From the NCBI GenBank assembly GCA_001839685.1, contig MLAK01000761.1, forward strand, positions 43,547 to 66,083: a stretch of 22,537 nucleotides of DNA, in the 5' to 3' direction. The translations under genes were made by a program, and so were the position numbers. Below are positions 16,134 through 22,537 of this stretch, piece by piece. Under the pieces are notes generated by a model. The model saw only the letters and a program-made list of their open reading frames with translations, ran no database searches and was not told the origin of the DNA. Source of the stretch: Tritrichomonas foetus (taxonomy: Eukaryota; Parabasalia; Tritrichomonadida; Tritrichomonadidae). Position 1 is the first letter of the stretch. Each line of letters opens with the position of its first letter.

Positions 16134-16859
16134 TTACTCAATAACGATTTCTTTGAATTTGGCAAGTTCTGTGCGGAGTTGCTCGATTGAATCATCATTT
16201 TCGACATCATGGAATTTTTCAACGGCGGCTTGATAGTCTGAGACGATGTTTCCAAGTTTTTCGGCTTCTTTGATTCTCAAATCGAGGGCTGCGTTAATTG
16301 GTGTGACGTATAATTCTAGGAATTTGACGCGATATGGCTGTTCTTTCTTTTCGAGGCTATCCTTCTGGTCTTGGTAGCTCTTTGTGTCGTCATCGAATTT
16401 ACGTTTGGCGATTGAGTAGTTTGACTCAGCCTTGGCGATATCTCCTGGCTTTCCTGTGATCTTAGCCTTATTGAGGTTAAGTTCGGCTTTTTCGGCGGCG
16501 GCTTCCGACTTTTTGGCTTGCTCTTCGGCCTTCTTGCAAAGGTCACGCCAGCGGGCCATTTCGGTGTGCTGGTCGAGTAATGGCTTTACATCATTTGGTA
16601 ATGTGGATAATGGCTCGTATGCTTCCTTGATGATGTTCCTTGTTTGGCTGCCTGCCTCTTTGAGGTCATTTAATGGCTCAACAACACCACTGAGTTGTGT
16701 TTGTGCGTATTTGGATAAATTTTCAGAATATCCTTTATACAAGCCGTCGATCATCAAAACTTCGGATTTCCTGATTGTTTCGAGTGATTCAGTGAAGGCG
16801 TTGTACTCTGGGAAGCCATCCTTGGTGATAACAGAGGTAAGTTTTTGGAATAATTTCAT
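16134..16859 (-). CDS. BAR-domain-like coiled-coil protein (241 aa)
   Basis: BAR proteins are banana-shaped dimers that bind and bend membranes in endocytosis and traffic. This small protein is almost all helix. An N-terminal amphipathic helix (MKLFQKLTSVITKDGFPEYN) is followed by three long helices: about 20-90, 98-165 (MARWRDLCKKAEEQAKKSEA, then LNKAKITGKPGDIAKAE) and 170-240. The AKxxGKPxDIAKAExxYxxAKRxFD pattern with the turn after it is characteristic of the classical BAR domain of the amphiphysin/Rvs type. The whole protein is the domain, with no SH3 or PX part. Codon use is rather GC-rich for this region, suggesting higher expression. The start is the ATG at 16859; TCAAAT beginning at 16876 (minus) is an initiator-like element before it. 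Confidence 0.75.
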   Translation of the reverse strand: MKLFQKLTSVITKDGFPEYNAFTESLETIRKSEVLMIDGLYKGYSENLSKYAQTQLSGVVEPLNDLKEAGSQTRNIIKEAYEPLSTLPNDVKPLLDQHTEMARWRDLCKKAEEQAKKSEAAAEKAELNLNKAKITGKPGDIAKAESNYSIAKRKFDDDTKSYQDQKDSLEKKEQPYRVKFLELYVTPINAALDLRIKEAEKLGNIVSDYQAAVEKFHDVENDDSIEQLRTELAKFKEIVIE

Positions 16860-17135
16860 CCAACTATTGTATTTGATAAAGGGGAAATTTTCTTTGAATT
16901 TTTCCCCTCCAACCAGAAAATATTTGACTATTTATTGAAAAAATGCTACATTCAAATAACTAACTATTCAATTATTGGCGTTATCCTATTGGTGGAAATA
17001 ATTCACCTAATTTTGACGATTCAATTGACCAAAGTGTCTTCTTCTCTGAATTCTACTTAAAGCAATGAACACATTTCAGAAGGTCTCACTTTCATCACGC
17101 AACAATGATAATTTAACGAAAATGCTTATAATTTG

Positions 17136-17187
<52 letters not shown>

Positions 17188-17285
17188 ATTTGACATAATA
17201 ATATAACAACTTTTATAAAACAAATCAGTAAACAGAAAAAGGATCCTTTTTCAGTCGAAAAGAAATGTAGCAAAAAAATGATTAT
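16860..17285. other. Tandem-gene intergenic region with poly(A) tract
   Basis: 426 bases between the ASH-gene stop and the BAR-gene start, both on the minus strand, so it holds the BAR promoter at its left end and the ASH 3' UTR at its right end. Apart from the poly(A) insertion at 17130-17198, no gene or structure is seen. Confidence 0.55.
17130..17198 (+). repeat. 46-base poly(A) tract flanked by 12-bp direct repeats
   Basis: AATTTGACATAA at 17130-17141 and again at 17187-17198 flanks a run of about 46 A (17140-17185) followed by a single G. A homopolymer between short direct repeats looks like a target-site duplication around an inserted poly(A) tail, as left by an extremely 5'-truncated retrotransposition. 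Slippage growth inside a duplicated segment, or inaccurate homopolymer length in the assembly, are alternatives. Confidence 0.7.
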
Positions 17286-20200
17286 TTAAACACATATCGC
17301 TAATAAATCTATTGTATGTGTGAATTCACCACTTCTGGCGGCAACGCAACCTCTAAATTCACCTTCACTATTTGGCGTGAATTCTACAACAACAACGGTT
17401 TTTCCATGAGACTCAATAACTGTTCTTTGTGTGAGTAATTTGAATGGATCTTGTAAAGTTGCTTCTTCTGTTGGAACTATGTTGAGTTGGATTAGTCCAT
17501 TATCACATATATCTAAGTCAACATTTGTATATCTTCTGCCTTTCACAAAGTTGACAATACTCCAATCTACGACGATTTCTTCACTCGAAAAGTTTTCAAG
17601 TGTTAATCGTCTTACAACTTTTTCGGTACCTAGCGGTATTTTATTTCCAAAAGTAACCAAATCTCCATCAACTCCTGCAATGTAGCCTAGTGTATGCTTT
17701 TGGAATCCAAAGAAGCTTCCAAGAGCTTTAACGTGCATAGGAATTAATATTTCTTTAAATTGCCATGAATCTTTAACTATTAATTTGAGCATTCCATTAT
17801 AATCACCATGAATTTCACTATAGCATGAAATTGGAATATCTACTTTTCCTTTTGGTTCAACTTCTTTCAATCCATCATCATCAAGTTGAAAGACACCATC
17901 ACAGTCATCTACCATTTCTAATCGAACAGATGAAGCTACACCACATTCATTTGATACTTTCACAAATGAATGAGAGCGTTTACAAATCACAAAATCGGAA
18001 GAGAAATCAATTTCTTTCGTTCTTAGGATAATTTGGGGTGGTTGAACATGAGCAACTACAGCACAGGTGTAACTACTACCTGTTATATTACATATTAATG
18101 GAAGTGCTCTTTCGCCAAGTGAACAAAAACAGGCAAAAACGTTAACATCTGCAGTTCCACCAATTTCTAAGTGTCCTTGAGCAGGATCTGTTCTTGTATA
18201 CTCATCAACTGCGAAAAGTTGTGGTTCGAGTTCACCTTGATCATCATCATCTTGGCCATTTCCTAGTTCATTTTCTTGATTGTAATTTTGTTCGTAGTTT
18301 TGGTCTTCTTCATCATCCATGGAATAGTCATGTCTTGGATGAGAACGATAAGTTTTTTGGTGTGTTGCACTTGTGCCTGGTCTATTATGTGACTTATGTG
18401 ATGGAACAGTTCGATCTCCACGTTTATAATTATTTGTAGATTTGGATCGAACTGAAAAATGAGCTTCTTCTGAATCAAATGAAGTTTGTGATTTGTTTTT
18501 CTTATTTTTTTCATAAGCGATTGGACGAGTTGTAAGGCTTACAGAATTACTATAGTTATCAAATGTGAAATCAGTTGGAAATGAGTTAAGTAATTTAAGT
18601 TGTAAACTAGCATTATATTCAATTGTTGGAAAAACATCACCAATATCTATTATACGATTCTTTATAGAAATGATGGGACGATCAAAGACTGCATAGACAG
18701 GAACATCGAACACATCAGTCGGTAAAGAATCAATCTTAGCACCATTTTCACCAATCCACCATGTATTAATGGAAATAATTGATGATAATGCAGTTTGTGA
18801 ATCAAAAGTTAATTCTATTTCAATATCTTTGGTAGTTTCAATGATTCCTTCAGACTCTGCAATATACCATTCTTCATCTTGTGGATATGTGATAGAATAA
18901 CCAATTGGACATTCTGTATTATTTGATAAATGTAAAACTTGTATACCTTTTTGTCCAGCTAAAACGCAACCAAAATCTACAACTGGTGGTTCTACAACTA
19001 ATGTTGGTAAAGTGATATGGGCGGAATAAGTGAATGTCATTTGATTAAATGAATCAATTTGCACAGATAGTTCATCAGTAACATGGGAAATATTTTCTGG
19101 AAGATCTAAATGAGCATTAGATAATGATGGTGAAAGGGCTGCTGAATGTTCATTTAATGATGATGATCGACGAAGTGCAAAAATATCAGGCATTTCATCA
19201 TCATTATTCTTTTGATTTCTCGTGTGAGTTTGATCATCATCAATAACAGTTTGCATTTTTGATTGTGATTTATTTTCTAATGGCGAGAAAGAAATAGCAT
19301 AATTCTGTGATGATGGAGGTCTTCCTTCACGTGAGCCTAAATCAATGTTTGGATCAGATTCAATGGCTCGGTATTTTGCAGCAATTTTTGGATTATGTCT
19401 GAAAATTGATGGAGACTGAGACATCATTGATTGAATCCTTTTAGTAAGTAAACAACATAGTTCAACAGTTCCTTTATCTTGTGGACTAACATCAAAAACA
19501 ACAGGATTTGGTGAAATAGCATCAGATTTTCGCCATTGTAATTTTATGTTCAAAAATGAATTATTACAAACATCAATGAATTGCTTACAAGGCATCATTG
19601 GAATAACATTATTAAATAGAACTAGTGGAGGCTGAATTGAAACGGACGGTGGTCCAGTTGTAGCTTCAGCTGCAATCGTTAGCATTTTCCTGGATCCTAA
19701 GGTTCCTGTTTCATCAGGAATTCGATTTACAAATAAAACCAAATTTGAGCGATAAAATGCAAACATTTTCGGATTAAATGTAACATTCAAGGTGAATGTT
19801 TCGCGTGGCCCAACTAATCCAGATAAAGGAGCTACAGTAAATGGTGGTGATGATTTAACAGTTGTTGTATCTGTTTCAGGATATAAAATCTTAAGTTCAC
19901 TTTTTGATGACTCTCTTGGACGAATAATTTGAACATGGAATGGATATGAAACATCAGAATCATTATAAATTTCAATCGATCTGGTTGTATTAACATCTGC
20001 TGGTAGAAATGGCAAGAAAAGTCTATTGGAATCACACATTTTGAACATTAAATGTGGAACAGCAGCAAACCCTTCAGTAATAAAAGAGAATTTCTGTGGA
20101 AAATATTCAGCTTGAATATCAAATGAAGCAGTATGTTTTCCGGGAACAGTTGGCTTGAATTTTACATCAATATCAATTGATTGTCCTCTTTCAAGTTGGA

Positions 20201-21140
20201 ACTTTGAAGGAACTAAAGTAAATGGTCCATCTGAATAGACAAGTGAACTCTCTCTTCCATGTGAAGAGTTGAATGAAAAGAAAGCAACACCACCACGATT
20301 GGTGATTGTAAATGTTCCAGAAATTGATGAGTGTACGAGTGTTGCTTGAAGGTCTACAATGTCTTTCAAAACTAATTGTGGTGGATCTCGATAACATCTT
20401 ATAGGAATAGCTGTGGATTTTTCATTTGGTCCTGGAATGATCACTATACTTCCTTCGTAGTCTCTTGGCTCAGTTGGATAAAACGTAACTTCAAATGTTA
20501 GGTGTAGGCCTGGTCTGATTTGGGAATTTGTAACATCTTCTAATATTCTAAATTTAAAAGCAGAGTCTGTTGGCCCATTAATTTGAAAACCATGAGAATG
20601 TGAAGATACATTTTGAAGAGTAAATGTCATAACATATTCTTGATGAAGAACAAAATTTACAACATGTAATTTACTTGGAGTTGCTTTGAAAATTTGTACT
20701 GGTTGAGCAATCGTCCTTGGTTGAACAACACGTCGTGTTTTCATCACCATCGATTCTTTCGCTTTTGGCAAAGGCGATAATGATGATATATTGGATTTTT
20801 TAAGTGATTTATTTAATGGTGGAAGTTTTGAAGTACTGTTTTGATTTTTTGTCATTGATGTTGTCGATCTCACATTTGTTCTCTGAAGAATTTGGTGCGG
20901 CTCTTCTTGTGTCACTACATTTTGTTGTTCGACTTTAATCGGAGGAGATAATAAATGTAAATCGCTTATAACTGTTGGATCGTTGGAATTTAATAAAACT
21001 AGCTGAGAAGAAATTTCGTCCAGTTCTTTTTGCATTTGATCTTTAATTTCTGCGAAATCATTCGTGCTTTGTTGCGGATTTATTGGTGATTTCTCTGTCC
21101 AGGAAGATAGGAGAGATGAGAAATCCCAAATATCAGTCAT
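17286..21140 (-). CDS. Large ASH/MSP-repeat protein, HYDIN/DLEC1-like ciliary type (1,284 aa)
   Basis: ASH (ASPM-SPD-2-Hydin) domains are immunoglobulin-like folds typical of cilia, flagella and centrosome proteins. About eight such units are visible, beginning near residues 150, 252, 360, 492, 710, 825, 1037 and 1140. Their signatures are xVxxQPPxVxF/DFG-type first strands (VVEPPVVDFGCVLAGQKG, IKNRIIDIGDVFP, LRTKEIDFSSDFVICKRSHS) and a closing FxPTxPGxHxA/GEFRG motif (KFKPTVPGKHTASF, FTPNSEGEFRGCV). Residues 1-150 (MTDIWDFSSLLSSW onward), 570-690 and about 887-980 are low-complexity linkers rich in Ser, Asn, Gln and acidic residues. The domain pattern suits HYDIN, CFAP47 or DLEC1 relatives; DLEC1-like is only a guess. 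The start is set at the ATG at 21140 because the longer frame to 21218 begins with TTG. There are no introns over 3.8 kb. It is divergent from the gene at 21445. Confidence 0.8.
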   Translation of the reverse strand: MTDIWDFSSLLSSWTEKSPINPQQSTNDFAEIKDQMQKELDEISSQLVLLNSNDPTVISDLHLLSPPIKVEQQNVVTQEEPHQILQRTNVRSTTSMTKNQNSTSKLPPLNKSLKKSNISSLSPLPKAKESMVMKTRRVVQPRTIAQPVQIFKATPSKLHVVNFVLHQEYVMTFTLQNVSSHSHGFQINGPTDSAFKFRILEDVTNSQIRPGLHLTFEVTFYPTEPRDYEGSIVIIPGPNEKSTAIPIRCYRDPPQLVLKDIVDLQATLVHSSISGTFTITNRGGVAFFSFNSSHGRESSLVYSDGPFTLVPSKFQLERGQSIDIDVKFKPTVPGKHTASFDIQAEYFPQKFSFITEGFAAVPHLMFKMCDSNRLFLPFLPADVNTTRSIEIYNDSDVSYPFHVQIIRPRESSKSELKILYPETDTTTVKSSPPFTVAPLSGLVGPRETFTLNVTFNPKMFAFYRSNLVLFVNRIPDETGTLGSRKMLTIAAEATTGPPSVSIQPPLVLFNNVIPMMPCKQFIDVCNNSFLNIKLQWRKSDAISPNPVVFDVSPQDKGTVELCCLLTKRIQSMMSQSPSIFRHNPKIAAKYRAIESDPNIDLGSREGRPPSSQNYAISFSPLENKSQSKMQTVIDDDQTHTRNQKNNDDEMPDIFALRRSSSLNEHSAALSPSLSNAHLDLPENISHVTDELSVQIDSFNQMTFTYSAHITLPTLVVEPPVVDFGCVLAGQKGIQVLHLSNNTECPIGYSITYPQDEEWYIAESEGIIETTKDIEIELTFDSQTALSSIISINTWWIGENGAKIDSLPTDVFDVPVYAVFDRPIISIKNRIIDIGDVFPTIEYNASLQLKLLNSFPTDFTFDNYSNSVSLTTRPIAYEKNKKNKSQTSFDSEEAHFSVRSKSTNNYKRGDRTVPSHKSHNRPGTSATHQKTYRSHPRHDYSMDDEEDQNYEQNYNQENELGNGQDDDDQGELEPQLFAVDEYTRTDPAQGHLEIGGTADVNVFACFCSLGERALPLICNITGSSYTCAVVAHVQPPQIILRTKEIDFSSDFVICKRSHSFVKVSNECGVASSVRLEMVDDCDGVFQLDDDGLKEVEPKGKVDIPISCYSEIHGDYNGMLKLIVKDSWQFKEILIPMHVKALGSFFGFQKHTLGYIAGVDGDLVTFGNKIPLGTEKVVRRLTLENFSSEEIVVDWSIVNFVKGRRYTNVDLDICDNGLIQLNIVPTEEATLQDPFKLLTQRTVIESHGKTVVVVEFTPNSEGEFRGCVAARSGEFTHTIDLLAICV

Positions 21141-21444
21141 CTGGAATAACGAACAAACCGTATTCTTCAAAATATGGAGAACGTTTAGTGTTGGCGACCG
21201 TTTACAATAAAATGCCAAAATATAGATTCATATCAAGAAGTTTTGGAGATAGTATCTTTGGTGGTGCTGATGAATTTTTGGCAAAATCCAATGACACAAT
21301 CCGAAAATCGACGAAATCTTGATAATTCAAAAGACTAAGAAAAAGTGGCAGCTGTTGCCTTTTTTTTTTGGAGCTTTTGACCGAATCTATTCAAAATTCT
21401 ATTAATTTTGGAAGTTAGATGTCTAACCGCTTTCATTTTTCTAA
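21141..21444. promoter_or_regulatory. Divergent intergenic region with a hairpin-plus-T run and an initiator-like element
   Basis: It lies between the ASH gene (-) and the 202-aa gene (+). GGCA-GCTGT-TGCC (21347-21359) is a small hairpin followed at once by ten T (21360-21369), like a polymerase III-type stop signal. TCATTTTTCTAA (21433-21444) directly precedes the ATG at 21445 and is the best initiator-like sequence in the window. A 68-codon plus-strand frame from ATG 21116 to TGA 21320-21322 overlaps the ASH start; it is discussed as a finding. Confidence 0.5.
21433..21444 (+). promoter_or_regulatory. Initiator-like element TCATTTTTCTAA
   Basis: It lies directly before the start codon at 21445 and closely resembles the Trichomonas initiator consensus (TCA, pyrimidine, T, A/T, pyrimidine, T, C). 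The presumed transcription start A is at 21435, giving a 5' UTR of about 10 bases, usual for parabasalids. Confidence 0.5.
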
Positions 21445-22053
21445 ATGTCTAGAGAAAAGATGAAAGGGCGAAGAGAAACATTATGGTGCATTATCGGGGT
21501 CCTTAATAATGATGGGACCGTTAAGTCCGAGTATAAAGTTGATAAGCTCGGCCGTCTTAAACACAGGTTTCCAAAATCAAAACCTCGCAATCTTGCCACC
21601 GCTTTGAGGGAAATGAAACAACCTGATACGTCATCAGATGCACCTAAGATGCCAGATGACGAAGACGACTTTGCTATGCTTCAAATTCATCAATCAGATT
21701 TTGATGAAATCCCTTCCGCATCCGTGGAGCAACCTGTTGAAGTCCAAGAAGTCCAGAGTTTTCCAGTCAACCTCCAGTTGATCCCTGATGCTGGTCATGC
21801 TTATGATTCACTTCAACCAACCAATATTGTTGTTCAACATGATGTGGCCCCAGTTCTACCCCAACCAGCTCATCAAGATTGGTTCAATCAACAACAACAG
21901 CTTCAGAACCAACCAATAAACTTGCAGAATCCTCAGCCAGAAATTCCAGATTTTTCAGATGACGATCCTGATATGGATTTCTTATTCGGATTTTCTGACC
22001 AAGATATTGGTTTGCTTGATGAGGATTCAGAACCCTTCTACTATGGTTTCTAA
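21445..22053 (+). CDS. Acidic two-part protein with activation-domain-like C-terminus (202 aa), function unknown
   Basis: The N-terminal 55 residues are basic and look folded (MKGRRETLWCIIGVLNNDG, then VDKLGRLKHRFPKSKPRN). The rest is acidic and disordered. Two acidic-aromatic clusters stand out: about 71-89 (DDEDDFAMLQIHQSDFDEI) and about 167-202 (EIPDFSDDDPDMDFLFGFSD, ending EPFYYGF), separated by a Gln/Asn/Pro-rich stretch (WFNQQQQLQNQPINLQNP). Acidic clusters with regularly placed Phe, Leu and Met are typical of transcriptional activation domains, so a gene regulator is plausible; this is inference only. No known DNA-binding motif is seen. The initiator-like element at 21433 supports this start; in-frame Met6 is an alternative. 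Confidence 0.8.
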   Translation: MSREKMKGRRETLWCIIGVLNNDGTVKSEYKVDKLGRLKHRFPKSKPRNLATALREMKQPDTSSDAPKMPDDEDDFAMLQIHQSDFDEIPSASVEQPVEVQEVQSFPVNLQLIPDAGHAYDSLQPTNIVVQHDVAPVLPQPAHQDWFNQQQQLQNQPINLQNPQPEIPDFSDDDPDMDFLFGFSDQDIGLLDEDSEPFYYGF

Positions 22054-22537
22054 TTTGATCATAATTCACACAACTAACTTGCACAATTGAAATGATTGTC
22101 AATATTAACTATTCACCAAACGATATACATGATTGATAAGTTTGGTGAGTACTTAATAAACAATTATTTTAATTAATTTTTATTGTTTTTGTTTTTATCC
22201 TTTATTTTTATTGTTCGCCAGTTTTTCCGTGAACACTTTTCGTTAGTTTGACTTTTAATTTGACCTTAAATGTTCACGACCAAAACATATGCCAGAAATA
22301 CAAATTCGCCTTAATAATTGACCAAACTTTGAAGAAAAAAATTTTCTTCAGGGTTCGGGCAAAAGTACACAACCTGGAAATACGTTTATTTTCATTAAAT
22401 GAACTGAACTTTTTCGAATCTTGGAAACAACTTCCCGACTCTCTGATGCTTAATTTACAGCAACGAATTTTTGCTGAATAGATCTCAACCAATAAAAAAT
22501 GCCAAAATTCGCTTGATTACTATTTTCGAAATTACAC
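22054..22537. other. 3' region of the last gene, with a hairpin and a coding-like stretch
   Basis: It contains the hairpin at 22110-22151, a T-rich run at about 22165-22215, and a 77-codon plus-strand frame at 22248-22481 that begins at TTG, has no upstream ATG, and ends LFSLNELNFFESWKQL ... QQRIFAE. An overlapping minus-strand frame (22492-22274) also begins with TTG. Neither is a supported gene; one could be an exon or a remnant. Confidence 0.4.
22110..22151 (+). repeat. 12-bp-stem hairpin in the 3' flank of the 202-aa gene
   Basis: TATTCACCAAAC (22110-22121) pairs with GTTTGGTGAGTA (22140-22151) over 12 positions with one G-U pair, leaving an 18-base loop. It starts 57 bases after the stop codon. 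It may be a 3' UTR structure or a dyad protein-binding site. Confidence 0.6.

Noticed and set aside
16432..16938. 168-codon plus-strand frame
   Set aside because: It lies antisense to the BAR-domain gene, has no recognisable domain, and is explained by that gene's codon pattern.
17076..17273. 65-codon minus-strand frame rich in Phe
   Set aside because: The poly-Phe comes from the poly(A)/poly(T) tract; it is not a membrane protein.
11141..21218. Longer starts for the CFAP36-like (12795) and ASH (21218) genes
   Set aside because: Both would begin with TTG. ATG codons at 12777 and 21140 follow shortly, the first with an initiator-like element just before it.
22350..22420. tRNA-like TTCGAATC and GGTTCGGGC boxes
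   Set aside because: No cloverleaf can be drawn around them.
1..22537. CRISPR array, integron, phage or bacterial operon features
   Set aside because: No regularly spaced repeats, ribosome binding sites or bacterial gene families; all recognised products are eukaryotic.

Overview
The window is AT-rich protist DNA. It carries about eleven intact, apparently intron-free protein genes plus the 3' end of another. The products are plainly eukaryotic: a TAF10 histone fold, a TBC Rab-GAP, a protein kinase, a tail-anchored SNARE-like protein, a TMEM181-like GOST protein, a BAR-domain protein, a BART-domain CFAP36-like protein and a large ASH-repeat protein. The longest gene runs about 1,284 codons without interruption. 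Several genes have a TCA-type initiator sequence 8-20 bases before the start codon (best at 21433-21444 before the gene at 21445, and at 12785-12792 before the gene at 12777, minus strand). Compactness, lack of introns, AT bias and these initiator-like motifs point to a parabasalid (Trichomonas/Tritrichomonas type). That assignment is an inference, because no rRNA or other marker gene is present.

Layout. 2-262 (+) is the C-terminal end of an acidic repeat protein. 451-3270 (+) is a 939-residue protein with four winged-helix-like units. It converges on a small SNARE-like gene (3509-3910, -). A 2.6 kb gene-poor stretch (3911-6502) follows, with short broken coding-like pieces that may be a decayed gene. 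TAF10 (6503-7141, -) and a TMEM181-like gene (7290-8645, +) diverge from a 148-bp shared promoter. Between 8646 and 10249 lie another coding-like remnant and a striking GC-rich 132-nt hairpin (9260-9391). A CAMK-like kinase (10250-11200, +) converges on the CFAP36-like gene (11755-12777, -). A 114-residue coiled-coil protein (13549-13893, +) and a TBC Rab-GAP (14134-15717, +) follow. The Rab-GAP converges on a BAR-domain gene (16134-16859, -) across a 17-bp tandem repeat. A 46-base poly(A) tract flanked by 12-bp direct repeats lies downstream of the ASH-repeat gene (17286-21140, -), which diverges from an acidic 202-residue protein gene (21445-22053, +).

The genes do not form a pathway or operon. 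Two themes recur: membrane traffic (SNARE-like, TMEM181-like, TBC, BAR) and cilium/flagellum function (CFAP36-like, ASH-repeat protein). The most unusual non-coding elements are the GC-rich hairpin, the flanked poly(A) tract, and a 12-base motif (CCATTTATACAT) present three times between genes. I see no rRNA, tRNA, CRISPR array or intact transposase. No convincing new multi-gene system is visible; the hairpin is the best candidate for something undescribed.
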